From: Coleophoma eucalyptorum
Lineage: Eukaryota; Ascomycota; Leotiomycetes; Helotiales; Dermateaceae
Reading direction: 5' to 3'
Length of the DNA stretch: 64,000 bases
Assembly (NCBI GenBank): GCA_026120035.1
Contig: JALRME010000015.1
Coordinates: 861,830-925,829 of the forward strand
Shown here: piece by piece, positions 15,317-25,882 of the stretch
Position numbering within the stretch: position 1 is the stretch's first letter
Layout: every line of letters begins with the position of its first letter
The notes under the pieces: generated by a model
Seen by the model: the letters and a program-made list of their open reading frames with translations, nothing else
Databases searched by the model: none
Told to the model about the DNA's origin: nothing
Program-made: the position numbers and the translations under genes

Positions 15317-16934
15317 TTACTCGGTTCTCTTCTTGATGCTAGGTAGACTAAACCAGGAAGCTGTCATGACGCAGAATAAGCCTATGGCTATTGGATGCAA
15401 GACGAATGTGCCAGCTGCTTGTGCCAGAATACCGGTCGTGAACGGTGCAACCGCTCCGCCTGACGATCCAAAGGCCGAAATGATGCTCATGCTGCTGACC
15501 TGGTCATTGCGAGAAATAAGTCGCGAGAAAACGTGCGTGGCGCATGGATAGATTGGACCTAGGAGAAGTCCAACGATGGAAAGAGCAACAGCATCACCAA
15601 TAATATTCGGTACGAACCATACCAGCAATTCGAAAACCCCTGCTCCTACGATCATGCCGTACACGAACATCTTCTCGCCGATCTTGTGGGCAGGGTGCGA
15701 GAGTACAAATCGTCCTAGTGTAACACCGGCCCAGAAACCAGCCGTCACATAACCAACACGACCTGGATCTCCATTTCTTGTGGCAATCAAGAATGATATG
15801 ACCCAGCCTGAAATGCTGACTTCAGCGCCTTGGTACGCGAAGATAAACAACGCTCCTAGGATGACGGTCTTGCTTCTGAACGCCTTAGCCATGTCGGCAA
15901 ATTGGTTTGATATTCCTGCATTTTGGGCTCGAGAAGCAGTGCGTTCGATACTCGTGAGAAGACTATGGTCTGAGTCTTTCTCGTAATTCCAGAAAGACCA
16001 CCCAGCTTGCACTATCATGGCCACAGACATGGACAGAGGTAACAAGTAGTATCGACTCCAAATGAGACCACCACTCGACGCCATTGCAGTCGCAATCAAG
16101 GGTCCAACTGTTCCTCCTAGTCCATATGATCCGTGCATTGCTCCGAGCATTGTTGTACCATTCTGCAAATTTGCTGCGAAGGTGTTTCCCAAGGCCAGAT
16201 TAATCGCCATGCCGAATCCCAGGAAAAAGAAGGACACGATGACAACCTACAACAGGTTAGTTTAAAATAAATTAATTGCCAGCCAACTGTTTCTTACCGG
16301 AAATGGAGGTGTGCACACAATTGCAATATAGCCAAGCAGCATGCACATTTGAGCAGTCATCAGAGATCGTGCTCTACCCACCTTTGCTCGCAGGGCGTCC
16401 ACAATGAAGGCTGCCGAGATGAAGCCAATTGCATTCGTAACGAAAATTAGGGAAACGATAGCATAACCAATGCCATAGTGCCTAAGTGAAAGGGTCAGCC
16501 ATATCAACAACAGTATAACGAGAGACCTACTTCTCAATGTAAGGAATCAATGCACCTGGTGCTGAGTCACTCAAGCCGTTGGTAAAGTTGATTAGACAGA
16601 CAGTGAGCATTCTGAATCTGTTGATAGGAGGGTTGGAAAAACTCTGGAGAGCATCCACTCCCTCTTCCTCAACAGTTGGGGTTACTGGTCTGCTCATTTC
16701 TAAGTCATTTGGCACTCGCGGAGTCTGGATCCCAGAGGGTGTAGCCGTCCCAGATTTTGTTTGCCCATTGAGCTTCGTACCCCATTGAATGCTATCAAGT
16801 TCAATGTCTGGCGTATGCGGAACAGAATGATATACTCGCGGAACCGCTTTCTGTGGAGCTTCTGGGAGCTCGTGCGATTCAGCAGCATTCGACCCCTCTA
16901 CAGAGATAAAAGCTCCAAATGCGTGGCTCGACAT
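15317..16934 (-). CDS. MFS transporter, fungal Bsc6-like
   Basis: Major facilitator protein, 505 aa, from exons 16531..16934, 16298..16481 and 15317..16246 (transcript order). A 110-residue Ser/Thr/Pro-rich cytosolic tail precedes the first membrane span (FRMLTVCLINFTNGLSDSAPGALIPY). About twelve hydrophobic segments follow, with a central loop after segment 6 (SIERTASRAQNAG). The half GLGGTVGPLIATAM and the late FGSSGGAVAPF resemble the fucose-permease/BSC6 branch of fungal MFS. The substrate is unknown. It is divergent from the EIF1AD gene over about 665 bp. Confidence 0.85.
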
Positions 16935-17599
16935 GGCGAGTGCTGGTTAGGAGTCTTCGTAGGTGAAATGGACAGTCTGTGTCGTTCGGACAAGTTTACA
17001 ATAAGAAGAAAAGCAACCAAAGACACAAATCATAGAGAGTGAGATGGTGGGCATAAAAGTCAGTAGAGCTTATAAATGACGTCTAGCGATAAGAAAAGTC
17101 TAGCATGAGACCGGCCACACTCCGGACTCCAACATGACCCCACGGTTCGAAGCCACTTGCCCACAAGCACAGTGGCAGAATTGCGGAGGGCCAGTGGCCG
17201 CGACAAGGAAGAGTCATGATCAGGAGGCTAATATCAGGCGAGGGTGGAGAATGAGCGGTGTCGAATGCGAATAAAACGTCGTTTTGCGAATAATGATACG
17301 AAGCTGGAGGGTGTGGACAGTATCTCCGACCATACATACTTCGTATAAAGCTCGTAAGATTTGATTTGGATAAGGCTCGGTAGAGTTGCCTCGGGCCTTG
17401 TTCCCTCCAACTTGCCCCTCGTGGTAGGCCGTCCCGTAATCGCGCGCTAAGATAACGCACTATCAATCTTTGGGCAATTTTTTGGAACGCCAGAAAAAAC
17501 TCGGGGTCATTTTCCTCCAGCTCTCCTCTTCTTACCCCCCAAAGCCTTCTTTGAATCTGCCTATTGAATTCTCTCCGTCTTCGGACATCCTCTGCAGTC
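16935..17599. promoter_or_regulatory. divergent promoter between MFS and EIF1AD genes
   Basis: A 665-bp region between two outward-facing starts. Most of it is also open on the minus strand as part of a long ORF described separately. No clear motif was identified. Confidence 0.4.
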
Positions 17600-17601
17600 A
17601 T
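17083..17601 (-). CDS. possible ORF antisense to the EIF1AD 5' region
   Basis: A minus-strand ORF is open from 17796 to its stop at 17083. The Met at 17601 would share the CATG palindrome with the EIF1AD start on the other strand and give 172 codons. The first half is basic and protein-like (VRRRREFNRQIQRRLWGVRR, then LAFQKIAQRLIVRYLSARL). The second half is Pro/Ser-rich and looks less real. No family is recognised. It may be a chance ORF in a GC-rich promoter, so it is recorded as a candidate only. Confidence 0.2.
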   Translation of the reverse strand: MTAEDVRRRREFNRQIQRRLWGVRRGELEENDPEFFLAFQKIAQRLIVRYLSARLRDGLPRGASWREQGPRQLYRALSKSNLTSFIRSMYGRRYCPHPPASYHYSQNDVLFAFDTAHSPPSPDISLLIMTLPCRGHWPSAILPLCLWASGFEPWGHVGVRSVAGLMLDFSYR

Positions 17602-18064
17602 GGGTCGTCCCAAGCGTAACGTTTTCGCCGCCGCGGAAGAAACATCTACCCCGCCATCAGATCTGACGGCGACGCAGCATATTGCGCGCGTGGTTAAGGC
17701 TGCTGGCAACAGCTTGTATTCATGCATTCTTCCCGACAAAACAACCCTTCTCGCTGAGCTACCTTCGCGCTTTCGAAACACTATCTGGATTCGCAACGGA
17801 GGCTATGTTTTGATTGATACCAAAGACGCAGATGTAAGGGAGAACAAGATTGGTGCTGAGATTATCAATGTCGTGAGGGATGAGCATCTATGGAGGAAAG
17901 AGTCCTACTGGTAAGCCTTTTAGCTTCAGAAACTCTCGGCAACGTCTAACTGTTGTTCTAGGCCGAAAGAGTTTGTGAAGGCATCTTCATATGTTGAAGA
18001 CTCCGACGAAGAAGAATCAACTGTTGGCAAGATGCCACCATCCGACTCAGAAGACGAGGAATAA
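17600..18064 (+). CDS. eIF1A-domain nuclear protein (EIF1AD type)
   Basis: Small S1-like/OB-fold protein, 137 aa, from exons 17600..17910 and 17962..18064. The start MGRPKRNVFAA opens a short basic tail. The S1/eIF1A-like fold spans about residues 25-100 (HIARVVKAAGNSLYSCILPD through IIRGGYVLID-like IWIRNGGYVLID). The C-terminus is acidic (EDSDEEES and SDSEDEE). This layout matches the EIF1AD family (human EIF1AD/haponin; fungal orthologues), which is distinct from the translation factor eIF1A. Its cellular role is poorly defined. The stop is only 11 bp from the ALG3 stop on the other strand. Confidence 0.88.
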
Positions 18065-18075
18065 ATATTGATTGT

Positions 18076-19473
18076 TTAAGCCGCTACTGGCTCTTTTGAC
18101 ACAGTCGCATCATCGCCATCGCCTCCAGTACCAAACCACACGCTTGCTACAGTCACGAATAAGACCCCGACAACTACCATTGAGCTAGCATCGGTGCTGG
18201 GATACACATTCCATGCCCATTCCTGGAATGCCCACAAGAGATATTGCAAGATAGGATGCATCCCACTTCTCCAGAGCAGGAATGGAGTTGCCCAGGCTAA
18301 ATAGGCATAAAATTGATAGTGCAGTGAACGAGCAAATAACATGCCTATGGTGTTAGCGGTAAGGACCGTTGTCATAACATAGTCCGGGGTAATCCGTCTT
18401 GAGACGGCCTGCTGCATAGGTGCAAGAGGATCTCGCAAGCTCGATACCTGGCGAATCAAGTCCAGAACTGGCATGCCAGCTGGCTTCAACCATCTTGTGG
18501 TTGTAAATAGTGCCAACGCACTTATATGTCCTACCAGCAGAGCAATCGAGAATTCCTTACTTAAAAATATTTCCTCTCCGACGAATCTCCAATTGACTGT
18601 CCATTTGAAGAAGAACTGTCTTGAAAACTCGAAGGCCTTGCTTAGATACCCAACGGCATTGGTCGGAACGAAAGGTAATGCAATGACAACCTGTAGTTGG
18701 GCTATAAGCCACGCTTGATTTAAAGCACCTTGGATTCCACGTCCTAGGAATAGCATTATACCGACAGCCGGAAGAGACAATAGCAGCGACATTTTGATTC
18801 CGAGGCCCCAACTAAATGCCAGTGTACCAAGGGTCCAGATGCGTTTCTGAAACATGAGAATGGCGAGCCAGAGGAAAAAGACTGCGAAGCAATCGTTGAA
18901 ACATCGTAGGACAAAAACACTATGGAGGCGCTTGGAAAGAACAAGCAGCGGTAGAATATAGGGGGGTGCCTGTTCATTCATATGGTTAGCTGCACTGCGA
19001 ATTGCCCGTAGTGCTTTGGGAAATCCTACTTTCGCCTGCCTATAACAGGCCATAACCACGGCCAAAGTGCAAAGATATAATCCACCAAAGATCCCCTGCG
19101 CAAGCAAGATGTTTGTTCCATGGTCCGTGATCTTGTATAATGCACTGTAGATATAGACATGCGCGGCTGGGTACACTAGAGGTCCAGTCCCTCCTTTGAT
19201 TTGTGTATAATCTCGTTCTCCGGCATGGTACTGTTCAACTTGCTCCATATATGCCTTCCAGTCAATCTCTGTATCTAGAATCAACAGTATCAGCCCCCTT
19301 CGCCATGTCGGAACAAAAGAAATAAACCTACAGGGAATCTTCCAAACAATCAAGACACATAGCAAAGCATCGAAAGCTAGCAATAATGGCGGTATAAACT
19401 TAGCCAATGGGTCTTTTCCTTGCACCAAATTCTGTGCCCGCCCTAGCAAGGCAGAAACTTGGCCTTTCTCCAT
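18076..19473 (-). CDS. ALG3: ALG3 dolichyl-P-Man alpha-1,3-mannosyltransferase
   Basis: ER polytopic glycosyltransferase of N-glycan precursor synthesis, 446 aa, from exons 19332..19473 and 18076..19274. It adds the first Dol-P-Man-dependent mannose to Man5GlcNAc2-PP-dolichol on the lumenal side. Splicing out 57 nt restores the family block IPYTEIDWKAYMEQVEQY. The signature GGTGPLVYPAAHVYIYSALY follows. Other family blocks are RCFNDCFAVFFLWLA, SWGLGIKMSLLL, FSRQFFFKWTVNWRFVGEE and RSLHYQFYAYLAWATPFLLW. About ten hydrophobic spans are visible. The intron is a multiple of three with no stop codon, so the reading frame stays open through it. It is tail-to-tail with EIF1AD and divergent from a Zn2Cys6 gene. 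Confidence 0.95.
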   Translation of the reverse strand: MEKGQVSALLGRAQNLVQGKDPLAKFIPPLLLAFDALLCVLIVWKIPCRFISFVPTWRRGLILLILDTEIDWKAYMEQVEQYHAGERDYTQIKGGTGPLVYPAAHVYIYSALYKITDHGTNILLAQGIFGGLYLCTLAVVMACYRQAKVGFPKALRAIRSAANHMNEQAPPYILPLLVLSKRLHSVFVLRCFNDCFAVFFLWLAILMFQKRIWTLGTLAFSWGLGIKMSLLLSLPAVGIMLFLGRGIQGALNQAWLIAQLQVVIALPFVPTNAVGYLSKAFEFSRQFFFKWTVNWRFVGEEIFLSKEFSIALLVGHISALALFTTTRWLKPAGMPVLDLIRQVSSLRDPLAPMQQAVSRRITPDYVMTTVLTANTIGMLFARSLHYQFYAYLAWATPFLLWRSGMHPILQYLLWAFQEWAWNVYPSTDASSMVVVGVLFVTVASVWFGTGGDGDDATVSKEPVAA

Positions 19474-19832
19474 TGTGCTGAAGATGAGCCAAAAGACCGT
19501 AGAATGGAATTGAGTTGAACCTTTCCAAGCTGCCGGGCTCTTAACTTCAGCCTCGTGGCATGTCGGCGCGCAATATCAATATGCCGAAAAACCTGCATTA
19601 ACGCCGGCTCGCTACTCCTTACCTTACTGTTCCGTCATCTCGGTTGGCGTGCTGACAGATACAGTAGTGCTGCGTGGTGGAGCTTGTTGAGACGCCATCA
19701 GCTACCGTAGGGCAGAATTCTTAGTGTTCCTCAATATAACCATAGATCAATCTCATAAATAATCATGGGAATCTTTGATCCTCGTAGAAAATCTTCAAGG
19801 GAACCAATCTAATTTGAAATCCAGCCGTCTCA
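19474..19832. promoter_or_regulatory. divergent promoter of ALG3 and the Zn2Cys6 gene
   Basis: A 359-bp intergenic stretch between two outward starts. No specific motif was assigned. Confidence 0.4.
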
Positions 19833-21031
19833 ATGAATAGTTCCACGGCATCGTCTTTAACGCCAGCTCCTAGGAAAACAAGACAGCGGAGCAAGCTCTC
19901 CTGCTCAGAATGTCATAGGAAGAAGCAGAAATGCGATAGGCGACAGCCCTGCTCCGAGTGTATCGATAGACTGTTGCCAGACAGGTGCCGCTATGATGCT
20001 CCGAAGTAAGTGATTCTCCTCCGCGTACATCGCTTATAGACTTACCCGACCACTTCAGACAAGCCGACCGAATTGCAGTAACCAGCAGGATTGTACGCCA
20101 GAGAATGCTTCAAGCTGGAAAGGAGGTAGAGTTGAGTCGAGAATCTGTTGCTGCGTTACAAGAAATAGCAGCATCCAGGGGCAGACCTCTGAAGAGACGT
20201 TGGACTGGATATTACTTTGATCCTAAGATAACTTCGACTAACAAACTCGACTGGCCCGAGTTAACTGCACAAGAACTGTATAGTGGAGGTTTTCCAAGCA
20301 TCAACAGAAGACCTCAGGGATCTGACAGCTTCGATACTTTCTCGGTACTTCCAGGAACGGCTCCGGCCCCATTTTCAAAGCACGTTTTGATTCATTACTG
20401 TAAGCAAAATCAGAGCCTAGCTAGACAGATCGCTGAATATTTCTCAAGTCATGGGAAGGCTTGTACCCTGGCTCAGCAATATGGAGGATCAGATTGATCC
20501 AAGCATACCTAAGCATTCTTGGCTACCCGAGGCCATGCACCATCAAGCTCTCTTTCAAGCAACCCTACTGTGTGCTGCAGTTCATTTAACGAGGAGAGCT
20601 ACTTCCACTAGTGACAGATTGGCCTTGTTGTGGTACAAAGGAGAGACGATTCGCTTGGCGAATGAGAAATTGAGCATACCAGACGAAAGGGCGACGGATC
20701 AGATGTTACTTACCGTTCTCATTTTACTCTACTTCAATGTACAGACTCACCTCCACATCCAAGTTTGATCTTCTTACTGACATGGTGTTTCAAGGTTGGA
20801 GGTGGTGATCCCGATGAATATGAGGCACATTTGAGAGGAATCAATGAAATGATAATCCTAAGGGGAGGATTACAGAATTTAGGATCTACAAGGAGAATGG
20901 TGCTCAAGTGGTTGAGTATATGCTTTGGTCCCTGGCATCCAGACTGGGAATATGGGACTTTTTCATCGCAATGGGCTAACAGACCAAGAATCGCTTCATT
21001 GCATCATACGGATACTCAATCTGGGAATTAA
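19833..21031 (+). CDS. short Zn2Cys6 fungal transcription factor
   Basis: Putative regulator of 346 aa from exons 19833..20005, 20059..20399, 20449..20738 and 20795..21031. The N-terminus has a complete Zn2Cys6 cluster, CSECHRKKQKC then DRRQPCSEC, with the sixth Cys in LPDRCRY. The basic residues between Cys 2 and 3 are typical for DNA contact. After a linker, the middle resembles the fungal regulatory domain near DUF3468 (FMGRLVPWLSNMEDQID, LFQATLLCAAVHLTRR, HLRGINEMIILRGGLQNLG). It is shorter than most relatives of about 400-550 aa and ends soon after this block, so it may be C-terminally eroded. The second intron (49 nt) is needed to change frame. Without it the frame stops at 20497. Junctions are hand-called and the target is unknown. 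Confidence 0.75.
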
Positions 21032-21225
21032 ATCCAATCTAGTATTATTATTTTGACGCTGTTTGCTAGCTCATAGTCTGAAATACGGTGCTTGGTCACG
21101 AGATAGTTATTGCAAGAAAATGATGATAAATAATAAAAATTTTCATCCCAGAGTCAAATCCTAGCAAAATTACAACATATGACCTTCACCACCCATTCGG
21201 ACATCTTCAGTTTGTCAATGTCTTC

Positions 21226-21967
21226 CTACAAAGTGGCCTTCCATTCATTCACTGTCAGGACCCTGTTTGAAAACAAAGGCCAAACCAACTCTGTGGCAGC
21301 ATCCTTCTGCTTGGTAGAGAAGCCAGCAGTTGCATCTTTCAGCAACGTAATGTTATAGCTCCTGGATACCACAATCAGTCAACGGTCCTATGCTAAACCT
21401 CCACTAAAGCCATGGGCAATTTTGAGTTTTGACTTACAGTTCATAAGCATATCTCGCAGTCGATTCGAGACAGGTGTTAGCAGTGAGGCCTGCCATGACT
21501 AGATGAGTAATCTCTCTCTGCTTAAGCTGGAAATCCAGATCGGTATTCTGGAACGAGCTGTGGATATCACCTGTTAGCTCATCGGGTCCGAAGACTGCAA
21601 ACACCGACGTCACATACCTGCTACCCCAGTGTTTACTGACAACCACATCGCCATTCTCCAAACTGGGCTCGAGCCCTTCAAAGAACTCCACACCCCAGGA
21701 TCCTTCCTCGAATGCCGAGTGCTCGAGCTGACTCTGCTGTGAGGCCGTAGGGTGAAGCCATCCAGCTAGGAAGCCGGGTCTGCATTGTTGATGCAATCCA
21801 TAGTAGATTGGGATCTTGTGTTTACGTGCTGTAGCGACGAGGTCTTTCATGTGTGTGATGGCATCTGTGTCTTTGAGAGACTCAGCAAGCAAATGATAGA
21901 GTTTTCCTTCTGGGTGCAGGAAGTCATTGTACGGATCCAAAATGACGATGGCTGTTTTTGGAGACAT
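21226..21967 (-). CDS. isochorismatase-like cysteine hydrolase
   Basis: Isochorismatase-fold hydrolase, 201 aa, from exons 21618..21967, 21438..21557 and 21226..21361 (transcript order). The Asp-Lys-Cys catalytic triad of the family is visible: Asp11 (VILDPYNDF), Lys112 (VSKHWGSSSF across the first junction) and Cys146 (AGLTANTCLESTARYAYEL). The family covers isochorismatase, nicotinamidase and N-carbamoyl hydrolases. Residues do not decide which, so no substrate is claimed. It is convergent with the Zn2Cys6 gene (194 bp) and divergent from a methyltransferase (555 bp). No targeting peptide is seen. Confidence 0.9.
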
Positions 21968-22522
21968 GGCTATTTTTCAAAGTATAGATAAAATTGTTGT
22001 TGGTGAGAGCTTTTGTGAATAATGTCAGGTTTGGTGCTGTCAAGAGAGGACAATGGTCGTGGTATTTATACCCTTTTGATTTCCTGTCAGCGCGATTGAA
22101 GCTTGAAAGTCATTGCATCGTGCCTTAAGTCCTATAGTTTCAAGTGAAGTAATTGGACAATAAGAAGAAATCCATGTAAACCTAGTGGAACCCCTAGTTA
22201 GGAGCCACCAGAATGAAGTGTGTACAGTAAGCAGTCGAGCGGACTTAATGCAAAGTTAAGCGACAGGTTGATCTACGGACCTATGTAATGCTTCGTTTAG
22301 TTCGAAAACAAAACGATAACAACAACTACCCACGCCTCGTCATGGCTTATCAAGGCTACCCTGAACTTAATATCTTTGGTGCATGATCACGTGTTAAAGT
22401 GTGAGAAGGGATCGTAGGTGAAGAGGCCAAGCTAGCTATTACTAGCCACAAGCTCTTTGCGGGGTCGAGCTTGAAAACAACACAAAACCGTACCACATAA
22501 TCTTCAACCCAACCCTTCACCC
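21968..22522. promoter_or_regulatory. divergent promoter, hydrolase and methyltransferase
   Basis: 555 bp between two outward starts. A TCACGTG box lies at 22387-22393, about 130 bp before the methyltransferase ATG. Nothing else is assigned. Confidence 0.4.
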
Positions 22523-23260
22523 ATGTCGAATGCAAACGATCGATTCAACACCGAAGCTGCAGCTTGGGATTCGAATCCAGATGTCCAAGTCGCCAGTGCT
22601 CTAGCCCTCCAATCCCTACTCGCTAATATCCCTCGACTTCAAAAGGGACATCCCAGTTTAGATGTCCTTGAGATAGGATGCGGAACAGGCATCCTGTCGC
22701 TCATGATCTCGCCGTATATTCGTTCATTGACTGGCGTTGATGTGGCCGAGGGCATGATCTCAGCGCTCAAACTAAAGCTTTCCAAACCTGAGAATTCATG
22801 GGCGAAAAATATCTTGCCTGTATATGCGGAGCTCGAAGATCCTGATGATGAACGACTTCATCCAGATCCTCTGCGCCCGAATGAAAAAGGTGATGGGCCG
22901 AGGAGGTTTGATTTGGTTATCAGTCATCTAGTTTTGCATCATATTCCTTCGTTGGAGGATATCTTGAAGACAATGTATGGGTGTTTGAAGAGTGGGGGTG
23001 GTATTGCTTTGACAGATTTTGAGGACTTTGGTCCGGAGGCTAGAAAGTTTCATCCAGAAGCAAAGATGGAGGGTGTCCAGAGACATGGAATCTCTAGAGA
23101 GGGTATTAAAAAACTTATTGAGGAGGCTGGGTTTGTGAATGTAAGGATTGAAACGGCTTTTGTGATGGAGAAAAATATCGAGGAGAAACCTGGGCAGGGA
23201 GTCGTGAAAGGAAATAAGATGGATTTTCCATTCTTGATATGCCTGGCTGAAAAGCAATAA
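22523..23260 (+). CDS. class I SAM-dependent methyltransferase
   Basis: Single-exon gene of 245 aa. The SAM-binding motif I is clear (LDVLEIGCGTGILSL, residues about 46-60). The acidic end of strand 2 follows (LTGVDVAEGMI), then the motif FDLVISHLVLHHIPS and post-motif LKSGGGIALTDFED. This is the Methyltransf_11/25 arrangement. The C-terminal lid ends in LICLAEKQ. The methyl acceptor is unknown. The lack of introns differs from nearly all other genes here but is not rare for this family. It lies next to an isochorismatase-like gene and a Zn2Cys6 gene. Confidence 0.9.
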   Translation: MSNANDRFNTEAAAWDSNPDVQVASALALQSLLANIPRLQKGHPSLDVLEIGCGTGILSLMISPYIRSLTGVDVAEGMISALKLKLSKPENSWAKNILPVYAELEDPDDERLHPDPLRPNEKGDGPRRFDLVISHLVLHHIPSLEDILKTMYGCLKSGGGIALTDFEDFGPEARKFHPEAKMEGVQRHGISREGIKKLIEEAGFVNVRIETAFVMEKNIEEKPGQGVVKGNKMDFPFLICLAEKQ

Positions 23261-24328
23261 CAAGGTGCAGATCCCGTTATAAAACATCATTTATGCTACA
23301 GGCAAATAAAGCAGCTATATGTCATTTGTATTCACACATAGGCCTTGCGACCTAAACACCTCTCTCCTGTACCATGACCAGATTTACCTAGTCTTAGAAA
23401 ATACACCACAAATTTCCGACGGGTACTGTGGAATAAATTACCCTGCACCTCAGACGTCGCGGTTATCGCACCTACAAGGAATCAAAGCAAAATGAATGTA
23501 TACAGCGTCGAGAAATAGTTTGTTGAGATGCTGGACGCCTCTAAAATAAATAGCCAAAAACTTGTAGTCGGGGTGAAAGATGCGTTTGATTATCTATAGT
23601 GGTTAAAGAGAGACAAATAATACGATAGAAAAACAAATTCAGCCTACTGCGAAATTGGTTTTTGCTAATTCGAAGGAACCTTAAAGCTGTGAAGTCTGAA
23701 GCATTTATGCTGGCTATAAATCTGGAAAAATAAGCGAGCATCCAAGAGTGACCTACGTTGCCCACTCCCCTTCAAATTTCTCTGGTATTGTTTACCCTCT
23801 TATGACTCTAGTTAACAGGTGAGAATCTACTTACTGCTTACTATTCTATAATCTTCATAGAACGGTGCTAATAATAAAAGCTTTTACTTCAATCTAAGGA
23901 TTAAAGGAACGATTACCTTTGAAATGATGCGAAACGACTTTAGTTATTTGACGAGGTAGAAATCTAAAGCCCCAGTGTGATTAAGGTCCGCTATAGTCTT
24001 CTGCAAACATCGAAAGCCACTGCACCTTAAAACCAAGTCTTTCATGTAAGTTTCGCCCATGAATATACATGAAGATTTAATAATTAATTGAAACCCAGTT
24101 CTTGGCCTTCAATCAATACCAGCCTTTTCCGTAGCTCTAATCAAAATCCATATAGCCACCACCCAAAACGCCAAGTCCGTTCTATCTACCTTAGCAATAA
24201 CCATCGATGCTTACGTTAAGAACTCCAGCTGAACCAGCCTATTATACAAGAAAACCCCTATGTATACTATGCTTAAAACCTATTGATACAGCTTTGTGAA
24301 TCGCTCATCTAATATCCACTTAGTCTCC
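23261..24328. other. AT-rich intergenic region, no gene seen
   Basis: Over 1 kb between two convergent genes, visibly AT-rich. ORFs are short. I see no repeat units, terminal inverted repeats or RNA gene. Confidence 0.45.
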
Positions 24329-25497
24329 TCACCAATCTATCTCTGAGGGGTCCCAGGGCATCTCCTCATCGCTAATCTCTGCGCAGAGGAAGCCTTCGTA
24401 TGGACCTTGCCCAGCTCCAAAGCCACTACGATCCAATAAAAGATTATTCTGTAGCAAGTCGTCCAAAGCTTTCAGAAGAAGTGGGTAGGCGGAGTTGCCT
24501 TCGGTATCTTTTAAATTATCCATTAAGCATCGGAAATAGCTCGCTTCTGTAGTTGGATTTGTGTCGCTACTTATTTCTTCGCCCATGTCACGGAGAACAT
24601 TCTCGATACGTTCGTCTTCGACAGTCAACACCTTAAATAGATGTTGATTGACCTTTAACAGCTTTGAGCATACCTGACTGTAGCCCTGGTACACGAGACG
24701 AAGTAGATCTTTATCATCGGGAAACGGTGACAAAGCGTTGGATTCTTTATTGTGGACGTAGTGTTCTCCATGAACATTGCCTTGCCAATTGCTAACAACA
24801 TGGACAAAGGCTTCTCGAAACAAAAGAGAATGACGAAGCTTCTTTGCCAAGACCAGCATGACAGGCGCTTGGATTTCCCAGATATTGAAAGGTTCCGATG
24901 GATCCTCATCGGGAGTCAGAAAGATGGGGCTCCCTAACAAAGCCGCCGTAAGTGTAGCAGAGACGATTGGCAAGGCACAGTAGAGGTCAGCTAGGTCAAC
25001 TAATACCTCGAGCATCTGGAAACTTTCGAGCCTGTATGGACGATGGTACATAGCACAGAGAAGCTTGCGAAAGGCAGGCAAATCCAGGTCAGTTTCAGAT
25101 AGATATACCAACAGCTTATCAGATTGTGCCTGAGGATAAATTAGATATTGATCAGGTGAGGCACAGAGCCCAAGCCCGCATAGCGAATGCGGAGAACACA
25201 TACAGATGCAACTGGCTCCAATCCCCAAATATTGTCTTCGTCAATAACAGCAACATAATCATATTTGAATGCTGACCCTGTCTGAGAAACAAGCGGCGAA
25301 TTTTTCTCCGGAGAGTCAAGAAATTTGCGGAAATAGTTGGAATAAAGCTTCAGGATGACAGAGTGAACATGAAACTCTTGCTCGCATATTGTCAGACGGG
25401 TGTCACACGCAAGACCCGGGGAACGGAAGACTTGAGGTGGTGGTCTGGTATCATCTTCAACCGTCGAATCAGCCCTGCGTCTTTTCTGGCCTGCCAT
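24329..25497 (-). CDS. BTB/POZ-domain protein, function unknown
   Basis: Protein of 364 aa from exons 25204..25497 and 24329..25129 (transcript order). A basic N-terminus (MAGQKRRRADS) precedes a BTB/POZ fold at about residues 30-140 (DTRLTICEQEFHVHSVILKLYSNYFRKFL, given here as its key block), continued after the intron by LDLPAFRKLLCAMYHRPY and VLVDLADLYCALPIVS. The rest is helical with no named domain and ends in an acidic tail (SDEEMPWDPSEIDW). Single-BTB proteins of this kind are numerous in filamentous fungi and may act as Cul3 adaptors. That is inferred from the fold only. In-frame Met codons further upstream (for example one 5' of a hydrophobic stretch) are less likely starts. Confidence 0.8.
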
Positions 25498-25882
25498 TGT
25501 TCCGTCTTTCCTGAGAGCTGGATTTGGAGAAGCAAGTTGAAAATAGCCTTTTAATATATTCATGGGTTGTAGGAACATCAGGAGAGAATTGAACAAGAAA
25601 AATGCGACTTTGAGAATATATCGACGATGCGCATATTGCGTATGTTTTGTAAATACGAGTGGAGAGAGAAATGATAGGTGGATAAAAAAAAGTAGAGTCG
25701 AGCGCGAAACCACGTGATTTGTAATTTAGCGTGTTGAATGTGGCAGGGGTGAGCTCCAACCTCTCGCATCGCCCCGAGTGAGTGAGTAAGTGACATCAGC
25801 TCTGAGCTTCACCTCCTGTACACCTCCAGCCACCGAATCCCTTCCAAACACCTGGCACTAGAGTGCCTCCCACCAGCAAGAC
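25498..25882. promoter_or_regulatory. divergent promoter of BTB and PQ-loop genes
   Basis: 385 bp between outward starts, with CACGTG at 25711-25716. Nothing else is assigned. Confidence 0.4.

Noticed and set aside
20400..20424. shorter 25-nt intron in the Zn2Cys6 gene that would also fix the frame
   Set aside because: Too short for a fungal spliceosomal intron. The 49-nt alternative ending at 20448 has a better branch site.
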